Positions 21,606 through 32,135 of a DNA stretch of 64,000 bases are shown in pieces. Position 1 is the stretch's first letter; every line of letters starts with the position of its first letter. The position numbers and the translations under genes were made by a program. Source of the stretch: Prunus persica. Taxonomy: Eukaryota; Streptophyta; Magnoliopsida; Rosales; Rosaceae. The notes below the pieces were generated by a model. It saw only the letters and a list, made by a program, of their open reading frames with translations, was not told the DNA's origin and did not search any database. The stretch lies in contig NC_034014.1 of assembly GCF_000346465.2 (NCBI RefSeq), forward strand, positions 23,198,522-23,262,521, in the 5' to 3' direction.

Positions 21606-24026
21606 ATGGAAAATCTTCATAACTGTAGAACCCTTGTCCCCATGTTTTCTCTGCTTGCTCTTCTCCTCCACTTATCATCCTTTCACTCTCTGTCTCTAGC
21701 TTATGAGCTCCCAGATGAGAATTTCATCAATTGTGGATCAGATGCTGCTATAAACTTTACTGGCAGGACGTTCATTGCAGATGATTACTTCTCCTCACAG
21801 AAAAGCAAGGCTGTCAAAGCCAGCAACCAGCTTCCAGATAATATATCAACTCTCTACCAAACAGCAAGAATTTTCAGCCAGCAATCCTACTATAAGTTCG
21901 AGATTAGTGAAAACGGTACTTATTTTGTACGCCTGCATTTCTTGGCTTTCTCCTCCTCAGTTAATCTCTCCACAGCTTTTTTTGATGTTCTGGCTTTTCC
22001 TAATGTTTCAAATTCTGGGTTCAAACTGTTGAGCAATTTCACTGCTAAGAATAGTAGCAACTCTCCTTTGATAAAGGAGTTCTTCCTTGGGATTGATCCT
22101 GGCACGTTTAAAATATATTTTGTTCCTCAAGCATCATCTTTTGCATTTGTAAATGCCATTGAAGTCTTCCTTGCTCCTGCAAGTTTCAGCCCTGAGAATT
22201 ACAACAGTAGTCTTCCTTTAGTTCTGCATACAATTTACAGGGTGAATGTTGGAGGCCAGAAAATCACACCAGATAATGACAAAAGATGGAGAAACTGGGA
22301 ACAAGATGATAGGTATCTGTCTGATCCAAACTCTGCCAAGGAATTCCACTACCCGGGGGAGCCTAGTTATTACAATAATGGAGAGCTTAATGATCCAGTC
22401 ACTCATTTCATTGCTGCTAATGATTTTATTGCCCCGGATTCTGTTTACCGAACTGCCAAAGAGATGAATATTACTCCTAGCAGGCCATTCAATTCCTTCA
22501 ACATAACCTGGTCTTTTAATGCGGCGAGAAGAAACGCTAGGCACCTTGTCCGGGTTCACTTCTGTGACATTATTGGTCAACCTGGTAATATAGTATTTAA
22601 TTTATACTCAAATGGCAACTTCAGTAAGAAGGTTGGTGGAAGTCAGTCCTTATTCGATACACAGTCGGGTACTCCTTTCTACTATGATTTTGTGGTGAGT
22701 TCTAATGAGTCTCAACACATTAGCATCAGCGTAGGCGCTCGGACAAACTCTACAAACAAAACTGCCTTTCTGAATGGTCTGGAAATGTTGGAGATAATGG
22801 AGGGCTCAGTTTCAGTTTCTGATGTGAAAGAGTCTGTGAAGAAAAATGTGGGTCTTGTGGTTGGTTCGGTTGTTGGAAGCCTGTCTTTCATCTGCATTTT
22901 GGCTTTCGGAATCTTGTTTGGTTTGAAACACATAAGAAGGTTGACTGCGATTCGTGGGCTGAAGATATCATTTGCTGAAGTTCAGCGTGCAACAAACAAC
23001 TTTGACGATGAGAAGCTGCTTGGTGAAGGTGGCTTTGGGAATGTTTACAGAGGAACTCTCCTCGATGGAAGAGAAGTAGCTGTCAAGAGAGCTAAGAAAG
23101 GTTCAGGCCAAGGCCTTCGAGAATTCCATACAGAGATCAAGATTTTGTCCAAGATTCACCATCGCCATCTTGTTTCCTTAATTGGGTACTGTGATCAAAA
23201 GTCTGAGATGATAATTGTCTATGAGTTCATGGAAAATGGGACCTTGACAGATCACTTATATGGTTCGGACTTGCCACGTATGCCTTGGAAGCAGAGACTT
23301 GAAATTTGCCTTGGTGCAGCAAGGGGTCTGGATTACCTCCACACAGTTGCAGCTGGGGCCATCATTCACCGTGATGTTAAGTCCAACAACATATTGCTTG
23401 ATAAATATAATGTTGCTAAAGTTGCTGACTTTGGCCTTTCAAAACATGGTTCTGTTGATGAAACTCATGTCGTCACCAAAGTGAAAGGCACCCTTGGTTA
23501 CCTTGATCCGGACTACATGATGTCCGAACAGTTGTCTGAAAAATCTGATGTGTACTCGTTCGGGGTAGTTCTTCTTGAGGTGTTATGTGGAAGACCTCCT
23601 ATTGATGGAAATCTCCCAAGAGATGAAATGAACTTAGCTGAATGGGTTCTACATTGCAAGACGAAAGGGTTGCTTGAACAGGTTGTAGACTCTTCACTTG
23701 AGGGTCAGATTGATGCTAACTCGCTGCGAGTATTTAGTGACACGGCTGAGAAATGTCTCCGAAAAGAAGTTAATGATCGGCCTACAATGGGTAATGTGCT
23801 GTCTGACTTGGAATATGCATTAAGGCTCCATCTAGCACTAAATCCTAGAGAACTTAGTTCTGAGGACAGCACAGCCAATGCTTCATCAGCATTCATAAAT
23901 GTTGAGCGTCTTCCTTCACTTAGTTCCACAGTTAACGCAGACGATACAGCTGTCTCCGCGGTCGGATCGGTGGACACAACACCAAGCCAAGTTTTCTCCC
24001 AGTTGAAGTTTGGCGATGCCAGATAA
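21606..24026 (+). CDS. CrRLK1L malectin-like receptor kinase, copy 4
   Basis: Single-exon gene of 806 residues. I chose the second Met (21606, MENLHNCRTLVPMFSL) because it aligns with the start of copies 1-3 and gives a clean signal peptide; an upstream in-frame Met at 21588 adds six residues. A malectin-like ectodomain with many glycosylation sites is followed by a membrane segment (VGLVVGSVVGSLSFICILAF) and a kinase domain with GEGGFGNVYRG, VAVKRAKK, HRDVKSNN and DFGLSKHG. The juxtamembrane region is shorter than in copy 2. The N-terminus, second malectin half and kinase are clearly diverged from copies 1-3, yet about 21860-22290 is nearly identical to them, a sign of gene conversion. It should act as a plasma-membrane wall or peptide sensor, but the ligand is unknown. 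Confidence 0.92.
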   Translation: MENLHNCRTLVPMFSLLALLLHLSSFHSLSLAYELPDENFINCGSDAAINFTGRTFIADDYFSSQKSKAVKASNQLPDNISTLYQTARIFSQQSYYKFEISENGTYFVRLHFLAFSSSVNLSTAFFDVLAFPNVSNSGFKLLSNFTAKNSSNSPLIKEFFLGIDPGTFKIYFVPQASSFAFVNAIEVFLAPASFSPENYNSSLPLVLHTIYRVNVGGQKITPDNDKRWRNWEQDDRYLSDPNSAKEFHYPGEPSYYNNGELNDPVTHFIAANDFIAPDSVYRTAKEMNITPSRPFNSFNITWSFNAARRNARHLVRVHFCDIIGQPGNIVFNLYSNGNFSKKVGGSQSLFDTQSGTPFYYDFVVSSNESQHISISVGARTNSTNKTAFLNGLEMLEIMEGSVSVSDVKESVKKNVGLVVGSVVGSLSFICILAFGILFGLKHIRRLTAIRGLKISFAEVQRATNNFDDEKLLGEGGFGNVYRGTLLDGREVAVKRAKKGSGQGLREFHTEIKILSKIHHRHLVSLIGYCDQKSEMIIVYEFMENGTLTDHLYGSDLPRMPWKQRLEICLGAARGLDYLHTVAAGAIIHRDVKSNNILLDKYNVAKVADFGLSKHGSVDETHVVTKVKGTLGYLDPDYMMSEQLSEKSDVYSFGVVLLEVLCGRPPIDGNLPRDEMNLAEWVLHCKTKGLLEQVVDSSLEGQIDANSLRVFSDTAEKCLRKEVNDRPTMGNVLSDLEYALRLHLALNPRELSSEDSTANASSAFINVERLPSLSSTVNADDTAVSAVGSVDTTPSQVFSQLKFGDAR

Positions 24027-25235
24027 GGATAAGCTTGTGTGTTCTATGAAGTATTAATATTACCCTTGTTTTTAGTTTCTTGCCAGTAAAGCTAACTTTG
24101 GTGTGGCTGTGTTGATTTTGGTATTGTCTTTGATTATTGTACTATTAGCTCTGATATCTCATCTTTAAGATTCAACCTAGTAGTGTTGTTTCTCATCTTT
24201 GATTGAACCCACTTGACTCTTGACTCTTGTGCTTGCGTCGACGTTTAACGGCGTGGCCTCTGACCCAAGCCTTGCAAAATTGGCTAGCTTGGGCTGTAGG
24301 ATCAAACGCAGAAAAATATTCAAATTGAAGGGGACTCAAAACTCGTGATTGATACTGATACTGAACATGTTAAAATACTCTGGAACTAAAATATCTCTTA
24401 GAATCTCAGATCACATATGGGTTAGGGAACAAAAGCATATTTGTCAGGAAAAGAATTCTTCCAACGGTTGAGGTTTCAATCTAAGAAAATAAATCTGCCT
24501 TTTGAAATTTTTACTTGTATCATACAATTTATATGCTTTTTGACACTCTTGGCTCTGCTACTTTAAAAAGTTGGTTTTTTTTTTAGACTTAAAAGCGTTC
24601 AACTCAAAATTAATCGGTAACGATCGAAAGACCCAATATATTATGCACTGCAATGAAAAGCTTCAAATTTCTACTGGAATTTTAACTTCTATAGTTTCTA
24701 ACACGATCCTTTGTAAGCCGCCAGATTGTGCTAAATATGTGAATCAATTAAATTCTAGAGCGCATGTGACCAAATTGAACCAACGAATGAATGAAGTGCA
24801 TGCTCTAATATCACGATACAATTTGAGCATGAGATCATGAGGAGGACCAAAATATAACATAAACATACTGTTAAAGTAAGGCTTCAAATTTCCGGCGTGG
24901 GATTTTATATTCTTTTTCAAATACAAATTGCAGCAGAGCAGATAATTCAGTCACAATTAGCTAATTGGCTTCTGATTTTGCTAGCAGAAAGCTAGAAAGT
25001 TGCTCTAGAGTTTGCAGCAACAAGTCGGTATACGAATTATTTGAAAAAATTAAGGCAATAACAAATAAGCTATAGCTTCTAAGAAGTGTGTTTCGTTTCT
25101 TGAATTTCATAATAATCCATTGCAAATATACATATGTTTAGGCTACAAACATCCACAGCTGATGATATACATAAAGAAGAATTACATGATGACTGAAGGA
25201 AGCCATTAAAAAAGTTTTAAAAGTATGGAATTAAG
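24027..25235. other. Intergenic: 3' flank of copy 4
   Basis: Bases near 24290-24400 are a diverged version of the shared 3' flank of copies 2 and 3 (ggatcaaacgcag...attcaaattgaagg). The rest is AT-rich. The last part is probably the 3' UTR of the minus-strand peptide gene. No gene is seen. Confidence 0.5.
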
Positions 25236-25487
25236 CTAGTGGCCAGAGCCCTTCCTACTTGGTCCAGAAGCCAACGTAGACATTTGATACCTTACAAAAA
25301 CCTTGTCCCTCTTCTTCCTTGTAGTTGCAGAGCTTGAAAATGAAGGTTTTGATCCGATCAATCTATGCCCATTACCAGAAACTTTGGAACGAAGAGCTCT
25401 ACATTCAACTTGAACAACAACAACGTTGGATTGTGAGAAGAACACTAGAGCCATCAAAACTAATAGACATAAGCAAAAGTGTCTCAT
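25236..25487 (-). CDS. PIP-type secreted peptide precursor (canonical)
   Basis: Encodes 83 residues with the plan of the PAMP-induced secreted peptide (PIP) family: a hydrophobic signal peptide (MRHFCLCLLVLMALVFFSQS, cleavage expected before about residue 30), a basic variable region (TTRKKRDKVFVR), and a conserved end LASGPSRKGSGH directly before the stop. The SGPSxxGxGH motif is the mature hormone in the family; in Arabidopsis PIP1 amplifies immunity through the receptor kinase RLK7. The length and the single C-terminal motif match known precursors. A TATA-like ctatatagtt (minus strand, 25541-25550) sits about 55 bases before the ATG. The gene is intron-free and stands alone between receptor-kinase copy 4 and the UGT gene. 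The + strand ORF over it is a shadow. Confidence 0.85.
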   Translation of the reverse strand: MRHFCLCLLVLMALVFFSQSNVVVVQVECRALRSKVSGNGHRLIGSKPSFSSSATTRKKRDKVFVRYQMSTLASGPSRKGSGH

Positions 25488-27669
25488 TCTTGATGTTTCA
25501 AGAACTATAACTTGTTTAATGAACCTCTTTCTTCCCCCCCAACTATATAGGATGATTCTTTCAGCTATATTCTCCTCCTAGGCAAAAAGAATGGAGCAGA
25601 AAAAGATTGGCTTTGGGGTTCTTTGGCATCTTCATTTCATAAGCTATTTAACGTCCTTTGTTATAAGGGGTGGGAGGGATTGGGTGGCAAAGGACGGTGT
25701 AGAGCTTTTTGGTTGTGGGATCCATTAAAAGAAGTGTTTTTGACTTTGACCCAAACTTTTCATTTTCCTATTGGTCACTCATGAGTTCAGGCGCAGACGG
25801 TGGGAGTAGGCTTCAATTTCGCATTGAGATTGAGCTCTGCTTGGCACAGTCCACGCTTGACTTCTCTTTGAGACCATGCGACTCTCAGCTGTTAATGCAT
25901 TGTTTAGGTGATTTTTAGTTGTTAAAATGTATTTGAGATAACCGGCCATTCAAGCGTAGATAGATGATTATTGAGTGCGCGACGAAGAATTGTTGATTTG
26001 AACAACTGTCCTTCTCTTTCGCATTTGGATTAATTTATGACATGGTTACATGGGTTACCTGCCTCCGACCAAACAAAAAAAAAACATGGGTTTACGAGTA
26101 ATGTCACAGGGTCGGTTGGTGCACATACTTTTTGGGTTATAAGTAGGTGCATGATATACCAAATCAAATTTGAAATGTGTGCTGCAAAAGTCCCCAAATT
26201 GTTTGGGGTTCTCAAATGTCAATGTCACATAAACAACGGTCTAAATGGTTCAATTACACTGAATTAATGTTCACCTTTTATTTTTCACATTCCTTCTTCT
26301 CTCAAAACCAGCCAGCAACAAAGCAAAGCAAAGCAATGATACCATGAAAACTGGATCCACATATGTCAATTTCATGGGAATCTCAATTGGTGGATATTAA
26401 TTTATATTTTTTTAGGAAAAAGAACCAGTTGGGTATTTGTTTTTAGTACTGTGTCATTAGTAAAAGGAATTAGATGGGAGTGGTGGAGGAATTAAATTAA
26501 ATTAAATTAAATTTCTTTTTTAACTTTTTAAATAATTTATAATTATATTAATTTTGTAGGCTTAGCAGTCAAAGTAGTTATTCCTATATCTGGTATCATA
26601 GCCATAAAGCCTACACTTGGTATCAACGCTTTTGGTATTCAAGATAAATTTATTGGATGATTGTTGCTCAAGTCGAAGCATAAAAAATAATAAAATAATA
26701 AAAAGATTTTTGAGGGCAGGAGAGTGAACATAATGAACTGTTGAACAAAGACAGAAGGAAAAATAAATAAAAAATTACCTACATCCAATAAATTGTGACC
26801 CAAGGGATTCATTTATAAATAAATTGCACAGCCTTTTGAACGAAATTCAAAAAAAGCCCAAGTTTGATGACATGAAATTTACACCGTAACCATAGAATTT
26901 GACCAACTAGTTATATTCTCCTTGTGGATGAAAAATATAATAAAGCATTGATGATATTATTAGAATCAATCCTTTTTTTTCTTCTTTTTGTTTTGATGGG
27001 TAGAATCAATCCTTAGGTGGTTTGTTTAGTTTTGACTTTGTCAAAGATAACTAGTTTTATAAATAGACACGTCTCAACTAATTTTACAAAAATTATTGTG
27101 GACCAGAAAAGTCATACGCAAGTTTACTTACTATAAATGGAGAAAGTCATGAATTGGGAAAATTAAATAGGATAATAAAGGAATTGGAACTAGTAGTTCT
27201 TTGAGACTTTTAAAGGTAAAAAAAAAGTAGATTTTTACGGGTATGATCCTAGGGAACTTGGGGATGCTTTATCAGGGGCAAGGTTCCTTCTCATGCTTGT
27301 CGTTGAGATGGTAGGCTACTTGGCTAGACCGACAATCGAACCCTTATGTATATAGTTGCTCGCCTAATCATCTACGACATAACTTGGTTTTTATACTTAT
27401 TCCCTTCCTCTCATTAATAAAAATCTATCCTTTTTTTCAACAACAAAAAAATGGAATCGAATCAACTACTCACCCCTAGTTGATATTATTCATGATTTTG
27501 AGGGTATTTAATTAAGGATTTTATCGTGAAACCTACATAATTTTTTATTCCTAATGTGTTGGTAAACACAAGGAAAATGATGAATTGGAATTATTCCAAT
27601 ACCCGTGTGTTAGTAAACACAAGAAAAGCAGTAATTAGAATCATTCTAATACTCATTATTGATTAGTAA
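25488..27669. other. Intergenic, AT-rich
   Basis: The first few hundred bases are the promoter of the minus-strand peptide gene. The remainder is AT-rich with simple repeats (aattaaattaaattaaatt near 26490) and no coding signal. Confidence 0.5.
27225..27435. repeat. SINE-like or short inverted-repeat element
   Basis: On the minus strand gggttcgattgtcgg resembles a tRNA-type B box. The block is bounded by inverted copies of an aaaaaaa..tagattttta string (27221 and 27435). It could be a SINE or a small MITE; the class is uncertain. Confidence 0.3.
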
Positions 27670-28641
27670 CAGAGCCGGTCCAGGGTTTTCTAAGGTCCTG
27701 GGCAAATTTTGAAAGTGTGACCCTTTAGACAAATTAAACACTAAAATTACAATTTTTATCAAAATTAAACACTGCTCAGATTTTCAAGTGAAGCATTGAT
27801 GTCTTTTTAATAAAATATTATTCAAAGATCCTCTTACACTTGGAAAAATTTCTTCTTCTTTTTCTTTTTTGTCTTTTGAGATTTCCATAAAGTTGTTTAT
27901 TAGGAAGCATTTTTTAATTTTTTTTATAATAAACACAACACAATAACAAATAACTAATTAACAAATAACAATAAAACATGGATTTTGAGCATCTTTTCTT
28001 CAACTTGAAACTTCCAATTGTAAAGACCAAGAATCTTTGCCAATTTTTTTGTTGAATTAAATAATAAAGAAAAAGAAGTTAATAAAGAAGTGTATAATGT
28101 ATTATAAAATTTATACATCTATATCTCTCTATAAAAAAAGGAAGAACCTTGAAAGATCTGATAAATAAATAAAAATCTTGAAAGAAAGGCACTGGTCTAG
28201 TGTTGTGGAGGATTGTTTTCCAACTTGGTGTTGGAGAAGAAGAGAATCACAAAAAATAAAAATTTGCTTACATTTGAGAGTCTTCTTGTGTTGTGTTTGA
28301 GAGCCTTTTTGTTTTTTGATTATAAATATAAAAAAATAAAATAAAAGGCATGTTGGTTTATCTTTGTTTAATTTCCCTATATGGTTGGTTTTTCTTTTGT
28401 TATATTATATAATATATAATATATATTTGACTTTGTTTTCCAAGTAAGGAAGTTTACTTGAGAGTATCAAAAAGTGATTTGTGCTGAGATGCCACCATAT
28501 CAGGAACTCCTTCTAGTTTTGAAGGTTTGGTTCTTCTTCTTTTTTAATATACACATATATGGGCTATAAAAAAAATTGTGTGCCTCTCAACTTTGGGCCC
28601 CGAGCTGCAGCCCTAGTCGCCATGGGCCAAGGCTTCCTCTA
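27670..28641. mobile_element. Non-autonomous hAT-like element
   Basis: Flanked by the 8-bp direct repeat attagtaa (27662-27669 and 28642-28649), the target size of hAT transposons. The left end is cagagccggtccaggg; the right end, read inward on the other strand, is tagaggaagccttggccc, so the terminal match is short (agag). It has no ORF. Confidence 0.6.
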
Positions 28642-28649
28642 ATTAGTAA

Positions 28650-29739
28650 ACATGCCACTCTTTTTTTTTTATTATTAAAAAAAAAACAAGTATTATGCTG
28701 TTATGCAATTTAATAGGGTTAATCATTTTATTAGTCCTTAAATTTTGCCCCAATTTGCATTTGAGTACCTCAATTTCCAAAATAGTTCCCGTGGTCCTTT
28801 AATTTTAGTGTCATTTGGACAAATGGTCATGCCATCAATTTTGTTAACTTTTTCAATTAAATGCAGGGGCAAAATGATATTTTTATTATTTAAACTGAAT
28901 GTTATGTCCACAGCCTATCACTATTTATTATTCCCGATCAATAACACTAAAAAATACGTGATAATACTTTCACGTGGCATAACAAGGTCTTTGACTATTT
29001 GGTTTTTTTTTTTTTCTGCTTAAGATCTAGCTCCTTTGTTTGTTTTGGCATTTCTTAACTTTTAAAAACCTTTTATTAAAAAGTTAAAGTTATCCCTTAT
29101 TTCACCATTAAATTTGAAGTCATATCGAAGAACTCTTGTTTTTTGTATACACAACTCAAATTAGAAGTTAAACTAATACCAACAGAAACAGAGACTTCGT
29201 TTCGAACTCTTATCATCATTCGCTTACCTTCCGATTTTTCCAAAAGAAGAGAAAAAATCATGTTGAATCAAAAAGCTGATGATGATGCCAATATAACTTT
29301 TTTTTTCAATTGTTTCTTCTATTTAATACTTTCCTTTTTCTGTTGCCGACACTCAAGAACATGCAACTTTGTAAAGTCTTTCTTATCTTTTTAAACATTA
29401 AATAAATAAAAAACAACTTCGTAAAACACATAATATATAATAAAAATTAAATACTCAATAATTGGTGCATGAAGTACAAGTCGACAATTGACAATCATTT
29501 ACTTTCTGAATTTTATCACCTCAACTCAACCTTATCACTTCCTTACCTTATTGGCTTTTAGTACTTCACTACTTCCACAAGTACTTTATGTTTGATCCCA
29601 TTTTGTTTCCATAGTAGATAATGTCGTGTTTACAATTATTAAGCGGAAAAAAAAAAAAAAAACATTTGAAATTGAAACCTCCTAGACAAACCAAAAAAAA
29701 AAAAACAGAAAAACAGAGCTAACCTAGATGAATGATGAG
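28650..29739. other. Intergenic with a solo MITE arm (28722-28885)
   Basis: The arm matches one terminal inverted repeat of the 12155-12660 MITE (aatttgcatttgagtacctc, tggtcctttaattttagtg); the other arm is missing. The rest, up to the 3' end of the UGT gene, is AT-rich with poly-A runs and no gene. Confidence 0.6.
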
Positions 29740-31188
29740 TCAAATTCTAACAGTTCCTAGAAAATAATCTTGGCAAGATTTCCCAGAAATTTCCCTGATA
29801 AATTGATTAATATTCAGGTCAGAGGAACCACCATCTTCCACTGCTTTCTTTGCTGCTTCCTTCAACTCCAAAGCTCTCTTCTTCATTTCTTTAGCCCTTG
29901 GCCCATCCACAACCTCCTCAATGCATCTTCCCATTTCTTCTGAGCCAGCAATCCCATCTTCCCCAACCCTAATTCTCACACCAACCCTAAACACATCAGC
30001 CAAAAGCTTGGCATTTGTGGGCTGATCAGTCCACTCTGGATAAACTACAACAGGCACACCAGAGGCAACAGTCTCAAGTGTAGAGCTCCACCCACCATGG
30101 GTCATGAAGCAAGCCACCGCCTTGTGCATAAGCACCTTCTCCTGAGAGCACCAATTGACCACCATGCCCCTCTCTCTGGTCTCTTCTAAAAACCCAGATG
30201 GCAATTCACCTAACTTCATCTTGGAGCCTTCCGTTGGGGCCTTTAGCACCCAAAGAAATGGTCTTTTGCTGGTTTTCAATGCCATGGCAATGTTGTCTAT
30301 CTGAATTTGTGACAAAACAGTCACTCTGCCAAATGAGGCATAAATAACAGAGGAGATTGGCTGCTTGTTGAGCCATTCTATGCAGGAATCTTCAGCCTCC
30401 CACATGTCAATGTGAAGGGTATTGTTATCATCTTCTTCTGTTCTGCCCAGTATAAATGATGAGACCAATGGGCCAATTGGGCGAATTGGAATGAGTGAAT
30501 CCATTGAGTCTTTGATGTCCTTCTCGAGCTCATAAAACGAATTGCCCAAAACCCAACTTGCCTTCTCTGAGCTCTGAACTGAATCTGATATCAGCTTCTT
30601 AAAATGGAAAGGGGTTGAAGGGAGGATAGTGCTAGGAAGATCATTGACTTCTAAATTTGGAATTCCAGGACAACCCAAAATCTCACTTGGGTTCATTTCA
30701 AAGTTAGGATCAAATGGGTTGATTTTTTTAGAGTATCTGTATAGAATAGAAAAGGTTGCACAAGATTGGTTCCAAAGCAAGGCACAAGGGATGCCAAGTT
30801 CAGCTGCTACATCAGCAACCCATGGAACAAAGGGGTTGAAAATTATGCAGGAAATTGTTAGTTTCTTGACGAAAGTGAGGTTTTTGATGAGGTTTGAGAG
30901 GTTTTTGGAACCTGAGATTTGAAGGGTGGTCAAGGCCTCTCCACCCTTCTCACGGTTGAATTCGGCGGTGAGCCCATCTGAGAAGAACTCAAGGTTGATT
31001 TTGGGGTTTTGGGTTGTGAACGTGTTGAAGTTTAAGTTTAAAAGGGTGTCTCTTGCAGTTTCAGTCATGGCGAGAGTGATAAAGACTCCCTTTGATGCAA
31101 GACATCTGGCGAACTTGAGCATAGGATTCATATGAGCTTGTAATGCCACGACCAAGAGAACACGTATTTCTTCTTTATCAGCCGCCAT
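29740..31188 (-). CDS. UDP-glycosyltransferase, UGT84B-like
   Basis: Single-exon gene of 482 residues, the usual size of plant family-1 glycosyltransferases. The start is the Met of MAADKEEIRVLLVVALQ; the 27 residues upstream in the same frame come from a GA repeat and an A/T run and are leader. The catalytic-base His is in ALQAHMNPMLKFA. The C-terminal PSPG sugar-donor box runs from WCSQEKVLMHKAVACF through MTHGGWSSTLETVASGVPVV to YPEWTDQP; it has HGGWSS where most enzymes have HCGWNS. The sequence (LAMTETARD, FFSDGL, WVLGNSFYELE, IPIGPLVS) is closest to the UGT84B branch, whose Arabidopsis members form glucose esters of indole-3-acetic acid and other carboxylates in the cytosol. The substrate here is inferred only from family. 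The stretch at 31231-31262 is a GA microsatellite in the 5' leader. Confidence 0.9.
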   Translation of the reverse strand: MAADKEEIRVLLVVALQAHMNPMLKFARCLASKGVFITLAMTETARDTLLNLNFNTFTTQNPKINLEFFSDGLTAEFNREKGGEALTTLQISGSKNLSNLIKNLTFVKKLTISCIIFNPFVPWVADVAAELGIPCALLWNQSCATFSILYRYSKKINPFDPNFEMNPSEILGCPGIPNLEVNDLPSTILPSTPFHFKKLISDSVQSSEKASWVLGNSFYELEKDIKDSMDSLIPIRPIGPLVSSFILGRTEEDDNNTLHIDMWEAEDSCIEWLNKQPISSVIYASFGRVTVLSQIQIDNIAMALKTSKRPFLWVLKAPTEGSKMKLGELPSGFLEETRERGMVVNWCSQEKVLMHKAVACFMTHGGWSSTLETVASGVPVVVYPEWTDQPTNAKLLADVFRVGVRIRVGEDGIAGSEEMGRCIEEVVDGPRAKEMKKRALELKEAAKKAVEDGGSSDLNINQFIREISGKSCQDYFLGTVRI

Positions 31189-31228
31189 GCCTTTTTTTTT
31201 TTCTTTTTTTTTTTTGGTGAGAGAGAGC

Positions 31229-31266
<38 letters not shown>

Positions 31267-32099
31267 CAAAACAATGGCTAGCTACTTAGCTACTTCAGCT
31301 TGAAGAAAACATGGGGTAGTGAGGGATTTAGGCAATGACAAGATCAAGATGTGGTCTTTTTTTATGCTAAGTGTCTAGTTTAAAAACTTAAACCACCTTC
31401 TTGTTTGGTAGGGCAGAGTATCCCTTTATATCTGTTCCCTTTTTGTATCTGGATGCCTCCTCCATCGGGTGGTCAGCCCTATTTTTTTGCCCTTTATTTC
31501 TTAATAAATGTTTTGAGGACAAAAGAAGAATATAGATTTTAATGCCTTGTATATCTGTGGGTAAAATACTGAGAGTAGCAAATCAGACGGCATTAGGGGA
31601 GTGAGATAACTGCGTTAAATACGATTTTGTTCGGTTTTTAATTTTTGAGGTGAAAAGCTGGATCGAACTGTGCTTACCCCTTACTTTTAACCCCAAAAAA
31701 CTTGCTCTTAATGATAAAGTAATACCAAGTTACCAACTAATGTATTATCTAATGATAATTTTCTTCTCAATATTGAAAACAGTACGAATTTCAACATCAA
31801 AGCTAAGCTGTGTGTGAGGGTGACTTTGTGTACTGATATAGCTAGAGTGCGAGGAAAGAAAAGACAGTAGCAAAACGAATGGCTAGATAGATATAATCAT
31901 ATAACTAAAACAACATAAGGTCAAAGGCAGTGAAGGGACACTGATTAGGCAATGACTAGATGCCATATCATATTATATTACCCAGTTGCTTGATTATATC
32001 CTCCTTTATTTGGTAGGGCAGAATATCACTCATCTGTTGGCTATCTGCACTCTCGTTTTGGATCTGGATGCTTCCTTCCTTCATCGTTGGCCACATGAA

Positions 32100-32135
<36 letters not shown>

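Noticed and set aside
25325..25510. + strand ORF over the PIP gene
   Set aside because: Antisense shadow; the minus-strand frame has a signal peptide and the hormone motif.
31231..31262. GA/CT runs here and at 32099, 36473, 50134 and 52437 as CRISPR-like or regulatory arrays
   Set aside because: They are simple microsatellites in leaders, introns or intergenic DNA; no spacer structure.
31189..31269. 27-residue N-terminal extension of the UGT (Leu-Ser repeats, Lys run)
   Set aside because: It is translation of a GA microsatellite and an A/T run; family members start at the MAADKE-type Met.
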